A stretch of DNA of 64,000 nucleotides from UBA4782 sp034430215 (GTDB taxonomy: Bacteria > Chloroflexota > Anaerolineae > Anaerolineales > Anaerolineaceae): positions 1 to 64,000 of the forward strand of contig DAOUFE010000027.1 of NCBI GenBank assembly GCA_034430215.1. The letters run 5' to 3'. A model generated the notes under the pieces. That model was not told where the DNA came from. It ran no database searches and saw only the letters and a program-made list of their open reading frames with translations. A program made the translations under genes and the position numbers. Positions 44,147 through 53,070 of this stretch are shown piece by piece. Numbering within the stretch: the stretch's first letter is position 1; each line of letters begins with the position of its first letter.

Positions 44147-45295
44147 ATGCATAGATGGAAAGATAAAACGATCATCGGTCTGACAGGCAATATTGCTACC
44201 GGCAAGAGCGTGGTACGCAAAATGCTCGAACAACTTGGTGCCTATGGTATCGATGCTGATGCTTTGGCGCACCGCGCGTTGCTGCCTGATGCTCCAGGAT
44301 ATCAACCAGTTATTGAAGCTTTTGGAAAATGGATCGTTGCATCTGATGGTACGATTGATCGTGTTCGTCTGGGCAGAATCGTTTTTAATGATGCAGATGC
44401 TCTCGCCCAGTTGGAAAGTATTATCCATCCACTTGTCTTTCAGGGGATCGATTTCTTGATCCGGAAAGCAAAACAGCACGTTATTGTCATCGAAGCAATT
44501 AAACTAATAGAAGCTGGCATTGCAAAGGAATGTGATAGTATTTGGGTTACAACGACCTCTCCAGAAATTCAGATTCAACGCCTGATCCAAAACCGTGGGA
44601 TGAAGGTTTCAGAAGCTCGTCAACGCGTCAATGCGCAAAATCCCCAATCGGAAAAGATACAGGCTGCTGATGTTGTAATTAACAATGCGGGATCCTTCAC
44701 AGAATCATACGATCAGGTGGTGGCTGCCTGGAAGAAGATTATCCCTGTTGCTTATTCAGGAACCCGATATTTACCCACCTTGCCTAAAATTGATGCCGAT
44801 GCCAGCAAAATGATCGTCATCCGGGCAAAACCAGCCCACGCAAACCTGATTGCTGAATTGTACAACCGGTATGCGCTTCGCGATCAGCTTGTCACCACAG
44901 AACAGGTCATGGCAGCATTTGGTGAAAAAGCCTTTTTATTGCTGCTGGCTCAACAAAAAGTAATGGGCTTGATGGGTTGGAAAGTGGAAAATCTAGTAGC
45001 TTGCACCACAGATATTGGATTAGATAGTACAATTCCTGCATCACAGGCTTTGGTAGCTCTGTTAACTGAAATGGAAAAAGCATCACATGATCTGCAATGT
45101 GAAGCCTCAATTGTGACTGTACCAGACGCCTTTGCCAAAATCAATGGAGTCTGGGATCAAATGGGTTATCAACTTCGAACGCCAGAATCCATCACATTCC
45201 CTGCCTGGAAAGAAGCTGCGCTGGAATACACTAAACCGGGGAAGAAAGTATATTTTAAACAACTACGAATGGATCGTGTCTTGCGACCGATATAA
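44147..45295 (+). CDS. coaE: Dephospho-CoA kinase fused to a GNAT-like domain
   Basis: 382 aa. Residues 1-200 are a full dephospho-CoA kinase (last step of CoA synthesis): P-loop GLTGNIATGKS (11-21), DADALAHRAL and the VTTTSPEIQIQRLIQNRGM segment. Residues about 222-382 resemble an N-acetyltransferase fold, with MIVIRAKPAHANLIAELYNRY, a hydrophobic core strand and a QMGYQLRTP end. The fusion makes sense physically because GNAT enzymes bind acyl-CoA; whether the second domain is catalytic is unknown. No strong ribosome-binding site; a leader of about 30 bases is expected. Confidence 0.85.
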   Translation: MHRWKDKTIIGLTGNIATGKSVVRKMLEQLGAYGIDADALAHRALLPDAPGYQPVIEAFGKWIVASDGTIDRVRLGRIVFNDADALAQLESIIHPLVFQGIDFLIRKAKQHVIVIEAIKLIEAGIAKECDSIWVTTTSPEIQIQRLIQNRGMKVSEARQRVNAQNPQSEKIQAADVVINNAGSFTESYDQVVAAWKKIIPVAYSGTRYLPTLPKIDADASKMIVIRAKPAHANLIAELYNRYALRDQLVTTEQVMAAFGEKAFLLLLAQQKVMGLMGWKVENLVACTTDIGLDSTIPASQALVALLTEMEKASHDLQCEASIVTVPDAFAKINGVWDQMGYQLRTPESITFPAWKEAALEYTKPGKKVYFKQLRMDRVLRPI

Positions 45296-45300
45296 AAACT

Positions 45301-46182
45301 GTGTCAGAATTACTGAACGAATTTCTTTTCCTTTTTCAACGCTTGAGCTGGGCAAGTCTAATTGACCTGTTCCTGGTGACAGCCATCTTCTTCACCATTC
45401 TGATCGCAGTACGCGATACACAGGCGATGGTGCTTATGCGGGGTGTGATTCTACTGGTGATCTTTCTCAGTTTACTCACCAGTTTGGTCAATCTTCCTGC
45501 ATTTTCATGGTTGATAAAAACAATCCTTCCTGCTTTGCTTCTGGCGATTCCTGTTATTTTTGCCCCAGAATTACGGCGCGCAATGGAGCGTCTGGGGCGG
45601 GCTGGTTTTACGAATATCTTTACGCATAAAGAAAAAGCCAGCAAGCAGCTCATTCAGCAGACCATTCGGGCTGTTGTCACTGCTGCTGCCAGGTTATCAG
45701 CAAGACAACACGGAGCATTGATCATCATGCAACGGGTAGACAGCCTGGATGAGTATGTTCATACGGGTGTCAAGATGGATGCCGGGGTAACACCTGAACT
45801 ATTGCTTCAAGTTTTCTATCCCAACACCCCATTACATGATGGAGCTGTTATTATCTCTAATAATCATCTCACTGCAGCAGCTTGTGTAATGCCGCTCTCC
45901 TCCAGTGGTATTTTGAACCGCTCACCCGAACGCCAGATGGGGCTTCGACACCGTGCAGCTCTTGGTATCTCTGAAGCCAGTGATGCGATTGCCCTGGTGG
46001 TTTCTGAGGAAACCGGTTCGATTTCCATTGCTCATTCAGGACGTATGATCCGTCGCCTGGATAGTGAACGTCTTGAAAACATTCTTCTGGCGTTCTATAG
46101 CCCTGAACAGGCTGGCACCCCCAGTCATTTTCTCAGCCGGTTTTTGAACCTGATCAAAACGAAAGGCAAGCTGGAGGATTAA
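45301..46182 (+). CDS. cdaA: Diadenylate cyclase
   Basis: Membrane-bound enzyme making cyclic di-AMP from two ATP, 293 aa. Three N-terminal helices (about 15-90) precede the DAC domain with DGA (180-182, LHDGAVII) and RHR (216-218, GLRHRAALG), the diagnostic active-site motifs. Start is GTG at 45301. It sits between coaE and a YbbR-domain gene, the usual cdaA-cdaR pairing without glmM. Cyclic di-AMP usually controls potassium and osmotic balance and cell-wall growth. Confidence 0.96.
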   Translation: MSELLNEFLFLFQRLSWASLIDLFLVTAIFFTILIAVRDTQAMVLMRGVILLVIFLSLLTSLVNLPAFSWLIKTILPALLLAIPVIFAPELRRAMERLGRAGFTNIFTHKEKASKQLIQQTIRAVVTAAARLSARQHGALIIMQRVDSLDEYVHTGVKMDAGVTPELLLQVFYPNTPLHDGAVIISNNHLTAAACVMPLSSSGILNRSPERQMGLRHRAALGISEASDAIALVVSEETGSISIAHSGRMIRRLDSERLENILLAFYSPEQAGTPSHFLSRFLNLIKTKGKLED

Positions 46183-47424
46183 TTGTCATTCTTACGCAGT
46201 ATCTGGAAGAATATTCCCACTTTTCTTTTGGCTCTCGCATTAGCGATCACCATCTGGATCTCTGCGGTTACAGAAAATGATCCCACAGAAGAGCGAGTCT
46301 ATTCGAAACCCGTAGCCATAGAATTGATCGGGCAAGATCCCAATCTAGTCCTTACCAATACACCTGAAGAACAGTTATCATTGACTTTACGCGCACCTGC
46401 TTCTGTGTGGGAGCAGTTAAGCAGAGACTCCTCCCCTGTGAGAGCAGTTGTCGATCTTTCAGGATTGGAGCCAGGCGCCCATGAATTGCCCGTACAGGTG
46501 CAGATAGGCATTCGACCCATCGAAATCGTCAGCTATTCACCTTCTACTATTGATGTTTCATTAGAGGTATTGTCCAGCCATAGCTTCCCGATCCAGATAA
46601 CCGAAAGAGGGGAACCAGGAGTTGGTTATGAAGCCGCAGAACCCACCATTAATCCCACGGTTGCTAACGTAAGTGGTCCAGAAAGCCTTGTTAAGAAAGT
46701 TACTGAGGTAAGAGCAGTATTGGACCTGAACAATGCAACAGAAGATATCGAACGCAGTTTAGTGCTGCAGGCTCTTGATGCGAATGAAAGTGTTGTTAAT
46801 GGGTTAACGATCACTCCTGATAAAATTGATCTTAGAGTGGGTATTACACAAAGAGGTGGGTATCGAAATGTGGTTGTGAAAGTAGTGGTAAATGGAACCG
46901 TAGCTCCCGGTTATCGTGTCACCAATATTTCAGTATTCCCTCCCGCCATTACGGTTTTCTCTTCTGACCCACGATTAGTGGATAACCTGCCTGGTTATGT
47001 CGAAACGACCTCATTGGATTTGACAGGAGCTAAAGATGATGTTGATGAAAAAGTGCCCTTATTGTTGCCTTCAGGAATTTCTGTGGTGGGAGACCAACTG
47101 GTAGAAGTTCAGGTAGGTGTTGCTGCCATTGAAGGCAGCCAGACTTTTGAAAATATGCACATCACTATTATTGGGCTTGAAAATGGTTTACAGGCTACTG
47201 CCTCGCCAGATGTAGTTGATGTCATAGTATCTGGTCCTTTGCCCGAGCTTGAAAAACTGACAGCGCAAAATATTCAAATCATTCTTGATCTATCAGGAGA
47301 AACAGTAGGGAAGATCAATCGTACTCCACGAGTAGAATTCCCCAGCGAAGAAATTCGCCTGGAATCCCTGCTACCATCTTCTATTGAAATCACAATTACC
47401 AAGGCGGGAACAACCCAGCCTTAA
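46183..47424 (+). CDS. cdaR: YbbR domain protein (CdaR-type regulator of CdaA)
   Basis: 413 aa. One N-terminal membrane helix (about 10-28) followed by four YbbR repeats of about 85 residues, each containing a P-x-x-V-x-V-x-GP-like core (for example NPTVANVSGPESL). Extracytoplasmic beta-rich partner that modulates diadenylate cyclase. Start is TTG at 46183, with GGAGG upstream, immediately after the cdaA stop codon, so the two are probably translated together. Confidence 0.88.
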   Translation: MSFLRSIWKNIPTFLLALALAITIWISAVTENDPTEERVYSKPVAIELIGQDPNLVLTNTPEEQLSLTLRAPASVWEQLSRDSSPVRAVVDLSGLEPGAHELPVQVQIGIRPIEIVSYSPSTIDVSLEVLSSHSFPIQITERGEPGVGYEAAEPTINPTVANVSGPESLVKKVTEVRAVLDLNNATEDIERSLVLQALDANESVVNGLTITPDKIDLRVGITQRGGYRNVVVKVVVNGTVAPGYRVTNISVFPPAITVFSSDPRLVDNLPGYVETTSLDLTGAKDDVDEKVPLLLPSGISVVGDQLVEVQVGVAAIEGSQTFENMHITIIGLENGLQATASPDVVDVIVSGPLPELEKLTAQNIQIILDLSGETVGKINRTPRVEFPSEEIRLESLLPSSIEITITKAGTTQP

Positions 47425-47441
47425 TACCAGGATGTAAAAAT

Positions 47442-48803
47442 ATGTCAAAACCAGTAGTTGCTTTAGTTGGCCGGCCAAATGTCGGAAAAAGTACTTTTTT
47501 CAATCGCTTAGCAGGTGAACCTCTGGCAATCGTGGATGATACGCCTGGTACCACACGTGACCGAATTCTTGCGGAAGCAGAATGGAATGGCCGCGAGTTT
47601 CATATAATTGATACTGGCGGTATTGATCCCACTACTGGCGGAAGAGAGCCATTATCCATAGGGTCTGCAGATTTTATTCGTGAAATTCGTGAACAGGCAT
47701 CTTTAGCTATCGAAGCTGCAGATGTTGTTTTATTTATCGCTGATGCAACCACAGGGGTGACACCTGCAGATATGGAAGTTGCCCGCTTATTACGAAAAAA
47801 CCAGAAAGTGGTCGAAGGAAAAGAGATTCCTCCCATCTTGTTGGTGGTAAATAAAGCAGATAATGCTACATTAAGAGAAAACGCTCCCCAGTTTTACGAA
47901 TTGGGATTAGGTGATCCTTATCCCATTTCTGCAGTGCATGGTACTGGAACCGGAGACCTGCTGGATGCCCTGGTTGAGAATTTTTCACCCGAAGAAGAAG
48001 GAACGGTCGATGAATCCGTCAAGATCGCTATTGTTGGCAAACCAAATGTAGGTAAATCCAGCTTGCTCAACAAATTAATAGGAGAAGAACGGGCGATCGT
48101 TAGCCCGATTCCAGGCACAACACGAGATGCGGTGGATACTCAATTAACATTTCAAGATATCCCCATCACACTCATCGATACCGCTGGTATCCGGCGAAGA
48201 GGGAAGATCGATCGGGGTGTGGAAAAGTACAGCGTGATACGTTCGTTACGCGCCATCGAGCGCTGCGATGTTGCCTTATTGGTGATTGACGCTACCGTAG
48301 GGATCAGCGCACAGGACGCTCATATTGCCGGTTTTATTCTGGAATCATGGAAAAGCACTGTGGTGGTTGTTAACAAATGGGATGCTGTACCAAAAGATAC
48401 CTACACCATGAGCAGTTATACCGAAAAGATTCGGCAAGAACTAAACTTTCTAAGTTATGTTCCCATCTTATTCATTTCAGCCAAGACCGGGCAAAGAGTC
48501 GATCAGGTTCTCCCAATGGCGCTAAAAGTACAGGAAGAAAGATTGCTTCGTTTGACCACCGCCCAATTAAACCTGGTATTACACCAGGCTCAGGATGATC
48601 ACGCAGCACCTTCACGCACTGGTAGAAACCTTCGCCTGTATTATGGCACCCAGGTACGCACAGATCCGCCAACTTTTATGATCTATGTGAATGATCCAAA
48701 ATTGGCGCACTTTACATACCTGCGATATCTTGAAAATCAACTGCGAAAAGAATTTCCGTTTACAGGTACGCCAATCAGATTAGTATTAAAACCCAGACGT
48801 TAA
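47442..48803 (+). CDS. der: Ribosome-associated GTPase Der (EngA)
   Basis: Double GTPase needed for 50S subunit assembly, 453 aa. Two G domains with GRPNVGKS (10-17) and GKPNVGKS, DTPGTTRDR / DTAGIRRRGKID switch regions, NKxD motifs (NKAD, NKWD) and a C-terminal KH-like domain. Its stop overlaps the stop of the converging FmdB-type gene by 3 bp. AGGATG precedes the ATG weakly; it may be co-transcribed with cdaAR. Confidence 0.96.
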   Translation: MSKPVVALVGRPNVGKSTFFNRLAGEPLAIVDDTPGTTRDRILAEAEWNGREFHIIDTGGIDPTTGGREPLSIGSADFIREIREQASLAIEAADVVLFIADATTGVTPADMEVARLLRKNQKVVEGKEIPPILLVVNKADNATLRENAPQFYELGLGDPYPISAVHGTGTGDLLDALVENFSPEEEGTVDESVKIAIVGKPNVGKSSLLNKLIGEERAIVSPIPGTTRDAVDTQLTFQDIPITLIDTAGIRRRGKIDRGVEKYSVIRSLRAIERCDVALLVIDATVGISAQDAHIAGFILESWKSTVVVVNKWDAVPKDTYTMSSYTEKIRQELNFLSYVPILFISAKTGQRVDQVLPMALKVQEERLLRLTTAQLNLVLHQAQDDHAAPSRTGRNLRLYYGTQVRTDPPTFMIYVNDPKLAHFTYLRYLENQLRKEFPFTGTPIRLVLKPRR

Positions 48804-49204
48804 TCCAGATTGTCCGCTGTCACCACTCCGCTATCCCCCATTCCCCCTTCATCCAGGTCTGGGAGTTCTTGTTCGATCTGGTCGGGTGTTTGCCCTTTTT
48901 CCAGGCGATCAACCACCTCATCGAACTCCGGACCCATTTCTTCGCCAACCTCACCTTGCATTTCTCGCATCATTTTCCCAAGTGCACGTGGGTCTTCATC
49001 AATACTATCCAACCGATCATTATCGGCAAAAGCAGCCATGCGGCTTTCATTCGATCGCAATACGCGGATGCGATTAATGCGTCGTTGAACATTTTCACTG
49101 GAGCAATGCGGGCAGCTAATCTTTTTGCTTCCATAATCCTTATAACTTATGAAAATCGAAAAAAGCTTTCTGCAATGCTGACAGATATATTCATAATTTG
49201 GCAC
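48800..49204 (-). CDS. FmdB-type zinc ribbon protein
   Basis: 134 aa. Starts MPNYEYICQHCRKLFSI, the FmdB/CxxC zinc ribbon, with a second CxxC pair in SCPHCSSENVQ. The rest is acidic and mostly helical, ending in a disordered tail. The likely start is GTG at 49204 with GGAGGG four bases upstream; the frame opens further only through TTG. Function unknown; FmdB proteins are thought to be regulatory. Converges with der. Confidence 0.8.
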   Translation of the reverse strand: MPNYEYICQHCRKLFSIFISYKDYGSKKISCPHCSSENVQRRINRIRVLRSNESRMAAFADNDRLDSIDEDPRALGKMMREMQGEVGEEMGPEFDEVVDRLEKGQTPDQIEQELPDLDEGGMGDSGVVTADNLD

Positions 49205-49359
49205 AGCACCCTCCAAAAGATTTGAACATATTCCATTATAATCAAAAGGGTAAATTTATTGCGAGAAGGTTTTACATCTCGTGCAAAGAATAAGGTAGTT
49301 TATAATCATTAAGTTTTATATAGTGCTGCATACTTAATCACTTTAATAAATGGAACCTT

Positions 49360-50001
49360 ATGGAAAAATCCTCGACCATAAATGAAACATTCGAATTTAA
49401 ACTCCCAGCCAAACAACCCGTTTTGGTGGTGATCTCAGGTCTATCAGGATCAGGAAAAGATGCCGTGCTTAAAGGGTTGAAAACCGCATATCCTGAAGCA
49501 CATTATGTCGTAACCTGCACTGATCGCGCCCCCCGTCCAGGAGAAGTCCACGGCGTAGATTACTTCTTTGTCACTACCGATGAATTCAAACGGATGATTG
49601 CAAATGATGAGCTGATCGAATATTCTTGGGTCTACGAGCAGTACAAAGGTGGGCTGAAAAAGCAGATATTTGATGCATTGAATCAAGGGAAAGATGTCAT
49701 TATGCGGTTGGATGTACAGGGTGCAGAAAAGATCAAAGCCAAATTTCCTGAAGCCATTTTGATCTTTATTTCACCTGCATCAGATAAAGAATGGCGTAGC
49801 CGTCTCATTAATAGGAAGACTGATACGCCTGAACAAATCAAGGTAAGATTGGAAACCGCAAAACAAGAAATGGAAAAGTTAGATATTTTTGATTACTTTG
49901 TACTTAATGCTGAGCATCAGCTCGATAAAGCAATCGCAGATATTATTTCCATCATTCAAACTGAACATAGCCGAGTTCATCAAAGAAAGATTGTTGCATG
50001 A
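49360..50001 (+). CDS. gmk: Guanylate kinase-like protein
   Basis: GMP + ATP to GDP + ADP, 213 aa. The P-loop reads GLSGSGKDAV in place of the usual GPSGxGKST; a Lys-Asp ending also occurs in other Chloroflexota Gmk proteins, but the Pro-to-Leu change is odd. The GMP-binding region CTDRAPRPGEVHGVDYFF and the EYSWVYEQYKG strand fit the family, as do the LDVQGAEKIK and LINRKTDTPEQIKVRL helix. Overlaps the rhomboid start by 4 bp. Confidence 0.82.
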   Translation: MEKSSTINETFEFKLPAKQPVLVVISGLSGSGKDAVLKGLKTAYPEAHYVVTCTDRAPRPGEVHGVDYFFVTTDEFKRMIANDELIEYSWVYEQYKGGLKKQIFDALNQGKDVIMRLDVQGAEKIKAKFPEAILIFISPASDKEWRSRLINRKTDTPEQIKVRLETAKQEMEKLDIFDYFVLNAEHQLDKAIADIISIIQTEHSRVHQRKIVA

Positions 50002-50774
50002 GTGCATATCCGCCCCCGCCCCCAGTTTCAACAAATCCCGAAAGCTATCGAGAAGCACCGCCCATCCAGGTGCAGATCAAGTCTCCGCAAGTCAAGCCAA
50101 TAGCGACCTATGTCCTGGTTGGGATCACGATTTTTTTCTATTTATTTCAAGCCTTAAGCAAGCTTCTCTATGGAGGAGCAGATTTTCCAGCAGCTCTTGG
50201 CGCCAAGGTTAACCAATATATCGAGTTGGGACAGGTTTGGCGGTTCATTACCCCAATTTTTCTACATGGCTCAATATTACACATCGCATTGAATATGTAC
50301 GCATTGTTCGTACTTGGTCCTTCTCTAGAACGCTTCTACGGTCACTTCCGATTCTTGATGCTTTACTTTGTTGGCGGATTCTGTGGGAACGTAGTTTCTT
50401 ATATCATGTCTACCAACAATTCGCTCGGCGCATCAACCGCAATATTTGCGTTGATCTTAGCGCAGACGGTATTTGTGTATCAGAACCGCAAATTCTTTGG
50501 TTCCAGGGCGAAAAGCATGCTCGTCAATATGGGTTTTATCGTAATCCTGAACCTTGTCCTTGGTTTATCTCCAGGCATTGATAACTGGGGTCATTTGGGA
50601 GGGTTGATTGGAGGAGCGATTTTCTCCTGGTTTGCAGGCCCAATTTTGGAGCTTGAAGGTTTTCCTCCCATCCTCTCAATGAAGGATAAAAGAGACAACA
50701 AACGAGCTTTATTGATATTTCTTGCGATCCTGGTTGTGGCAGGTGGCATTGCAATCGCAAAGATCATGAGCTGA
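49998..50774 (+). CDS. Rhomboid family intramembrane serine protease
   Basis: 258 aa with about six membrane helices after a Pro-rich N-terminus (PPPPP at 5-9). Catalytic S146 in NSLGASTAIF and H199 in NWGHLGGLIGG form the dyad; the HGSILHIALNMYAL helix is also typical. Substrates are unknown. Starts within the last codons of the gmk gene (ATGA overlap), suggesting joint expression. Confidence 0.93.
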   Translation: MSAYPPPPPVSTNPESYREAPPIQVQIKSPQVKPIATYVLVGITIFFYLFQALSKLLYGGADFPAALGAKVNQYIELGQVWRFITPIFLHGSILHIALNMYALFVLGPSLERFYGHFRFLMLYFVGGFCGNVVSYIMSTNNSLGASTAIFALILAQTVFVYQNRKFFGSRAKSMLVNMGFIVILNLVLGLSPGIDNWGHLGGLIGGAIFSWFAGPILELEGFPPILSMKDKRDNKRALLIFLAILVVAGGIAIAKIMS

Positions 50775-50799
50775 TTAGACCCAAAAGCTTCTACCCATC

Positions 50800-52095
50800 C
50801 TAAACAATTGCATCTTTCACTAATTCAGTTGATTCCTGTACGGCAACATGATTTACTTCGATATTCCGTACAGCAGGCATCAAACCTAATATTGCTACGA
50901 TCAGAAAACATCCCACAGCCCCAATAAAATAACAGGAACGTACACCCAGGCTATCTGCAATTGGACCTGCGATTAACATTGCAGGTACCATTAAGAAGGT
51001 TGCCATGCTGCTCATGGTAGAAAAAACCCTGCCCTGCATTTCTGGAGCAACTTTCGATTGTACGATCGCTGATAGTGGACCATTCGCGAGAGGTATGGAA
51101 ATACCAACAATAGCTGCCCCAATCACCGCCTCGATGAACAATGATTCCTGAGCAAGAGCCGTTACCAAAGTGCCTATGGAAATTCCAATGATACCCATAA
51201 AGGAAGTCCATATAAGGCGTTTGAAACCACCCCATGCAGTCAAGAGTAAGCCACCCGCAACTGCCCCAATCCCGAAAAGAGCCTGGAGAAGGCTGAGATG
51301 CCAGGCCTGTCCATGAAAATGCTGGGTCACCAAAAGAGGCATCAATGAATCTGTTGGTATAAGGAAAAAGTTAATGAAGGATGCGCCGATCAACAAAGCA
51401 AACAAGCCAGACCATTTGTATAAATATTTAAAACCTTCTCCAACATCTTTTACTAATTGTCTGGGAGTTATTGATTGAGCAATCTGCATCATCTTTGGTT
51501 GTGGAATAGTAACGAAAAACAGTGTACCAACCGCAATCGCTGCTGTTCCTATATCAATGAAAAGAACACCAAAAAGAGGCATGATTTCCAAACACAAAGC
51601 TCCAAGAGGAGGACCAAAGATATTCAAGGCTCCACGAATTGTCTGATTCAATCCAGAAATTCGGGCTAATTCTTTCTCTGGAACCATCAAAGAAGTAGAT
51701 GCATTCATTGCAGGCCAATGGAATATTCCACCCAATGATCGGATGAATAACAGAATAAAAACATGCCAGACTTGAACGACATCCAGCCAAAACAATATTC
51801 CAAGAAATAAAGTGGCAATAGCTATCCCAGCATCTGCCAGGATCATGACTTTCTTCCGTTTCATTCGGTCAACAATCGCGCCAGCAAAAGGACTGAGAAA
51901 TGCTTCAGGGATCAATGCAACCAGTGTAGCAGTGGTAAGGATAACAGCGGAACCTGTTGTCTTTGTCATCCACCAAACCAATGCAAAAGAGACCAGGCTG
52001 CTTCCTAAAAGAGAAAAAGCCTGACCGATCCATACTATAAAAAATGTTTTCTTCCAGTTTTTTGGTGTTTCAGTAGAGTTGATTTCTGTGTTCAT
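50800..52095 (-). CDS. MFS transporter (MFS_3, efflux type)
   Basis: 431 aa, twelve membrane helices. The region after helix 2 reads PFAGAIVDRMKRKKVM, typical of MefA/EntS-like efflux proteins for macrolides, siderophores or drugs; the substrate is unknown. Its ATG overlaps the stop of the SHOCT-like gene by 4 bp, so it is coupled to a two-gene regulatory pair (52.1-52.9 kb), which suggests controlled efflux. Confidence 0.85.
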   Translation of the reverse strand: MNTEINSTETPKNWKKTFFIVWIGQAFSLLGSSLVSFALVWWMTKTTGSAVILTTATLVALIPEAFLSPFAGAIVDRMKRKKVMILADAGIAIATLFLGILFWLDVVQVWHVFILLFIRSLGGIFHWPAMNASTSLMVPEKELARISGLNQTIRGALNIFGPPLGALCLEIMPLFGVLFIDIGTAAIAVGTLFFVTIPQPKMMQIAQSITPRQLVKDVGEGFKYLYKWSGLFALLIGASFINFFLIPTDSLMPLLVTQHFHGQAWHLSLLQALFGIGAVAGGLLLTAWGGFKRLIWTSFMGIIGISIGTLVTALAQESLFIEAVIGAAIVGISIPLANGPLSAIVQSKVAPEMQGRVFSTMSSMATFLMVPAMLIAGPIADSLGVRSCYFIGAVGCFLIVAILGLMPAVRNIEVNHVAVQESTELVKDAIV

Positions 52096-52481
52096 TCTAT
52101 GTAAACTTCTATATGTTCATTGTCTTTATCATCGGTAACATCAACAATTTTGCCAATAGTCCCCGATTCGATAAAATGCATGATCTGTTCGGTATCCAGC
52201 GCTTCGATTTCTGGCGACAGACGCATTCCCATTTTCAATCCCGCGCCAACAAGACTGGTTGGAACACGAATGTTCACCCGTGATCTGCCAGTTTCTGCAT
52301 CAGTTACTTTTACTCGCAGCCATTTTCCACCCGTTTTGGATGCGCCTGAAAGGTCTTCAGGTTTTTTTGCTTGTTTTTCTTGAGACTCAAGTGCCAATAA
52401 AAGCTCTACCGCTTGTTCAGCGGTGATTTTGGAATCCTCAACCATTTTCAATACTTTTAGGCGTTCTTCTGTTGAGACCAT
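52092..52481 (-). CDS. SHOCT-like domain protein (YvlB N-terminal type)
   Basis: About 129 aa. The N-terminal helical segment ERLKVLKMVEDSKITAEQAVELLLALES has the SHOCT-like pattern of YvlB/LiaX-type proteins; the rest is beta-rich (WLRVKVTDAETGRSRVNIRVP). A start at 52481 fits an AGG site 6 bases upstream better than the ATG at 52484. Middle gene of a three-gene operon behind a DUF2089 regulator. Role inferred from context: adjusts the neighbouring exporter or senses envelope stress. Confidence 0.75.
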   Translation of the reverse strand: MVSTEERLKVLKMVEDSKITAEQAVELLLALESQEKQAKKPEDLSGASKTGGKWLRVKVTDAETGRSRVNIRVPTSLVGAGLKMGMRLSPEIEALDTEQIMHFIESGTIGKIVDVTDDKDNEHIEVYIE

Positions 52482-52492
52482 CATGCACCTTC

Positions 52493-52906
52493 CTACACAT
52501 TATTTGCTTCAACAAAGGGCTTTTTACCCTGCAGCAATTGTTGAGCATCTTCAAAACTGATCTTCCCTTCAGCCAGTTCATCCAGAATTTGGTGTCGGTC
52601 TTCATCTTTCAACCGGGCAGGAGTTTCTTCTTTACTAGGTTCATACCCCAAAGCACGTAAAATATCATAAAGCCGGTTACGAAGCGTGGGATAGGATAGT
52701 TTTAATTCATCTTCAAGGCGTGTAAAGCGACCTTCACAGCGAATAAATGCCATTACAAATTGAATCTGCTCTGGAGTGAGGTTGGCAAGAGGATTGTTAC
52801 TGGGTAAAAAATGACCCTCAATAGTTGTATCGCAATGGGCACAGTACAAACGCGTAACATTTAAGGGGTTATTGCAGACCGGGCATGAAGCAGGTTGTGG
52901 GTACAT
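52493..52906 (-). CDS. DUF2089 family DNA-binding-type protein
   Basis: 137 aa. An N-terminal zinc ribbon (CPVCNNPLNVTRLYCAHCDT) is followed by a predicted helix-turn-helix in ELKLSYPTLRNRLYDILRALGY and a SHOCT-like C-terminal helix, the DUF2089 architecture. It is the first gene of the operon and probably its autoregulator, since a palindrome overlaps its promoter. GAGGAAG precedes the ATG. Confidence 0.85.
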   Translation of the reverse strand: MYPQPASCPVCNNPLNVTRLYCAHCDTTIEGHFLPSNNPLANLTPEQIQFVMAFIRCEGRFTRLEDELKLSYPTLRNRLYDILRALGYEPSKEETPARLKDEDRHQILDELAEGKISFEDAQQLLQGKKPFVEANNV

Positions 52907-52983
52907 AAACTTCCTCTTCTTACAAATTTTTTGTAATCAACGAGCGGATTTACTTATCCTTTAATAATTAATATATACATATT

Positions 52984-53026
52984 CGTTATATTTAACTCAT
53001 TATAACGATTATTGAATTATTGTCAA
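52984..53026 (-). promoter_or_regulatory. Promoter and palindrome of the DUF2089 operon
   Basis: Minus strand TTGACA (53021-53026), 16 bp, TATAAT (52999-53004): both hexamers are consensus. The -10 is overlapped by the inverted repeat CGTTATA (52984-52990) and TATAACG (53001-53007), spacer 10 bp, covering about -15 to +9. This is a strong operator candidate, most simply for the DUF2089 protein. The leader is about 85 bases and AT-rich. Confidence 0.7.
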
Positions 53027-53070
53027 TATCTAGTTATATTTATCGCAATAATATATTGATTATTTTAAAA

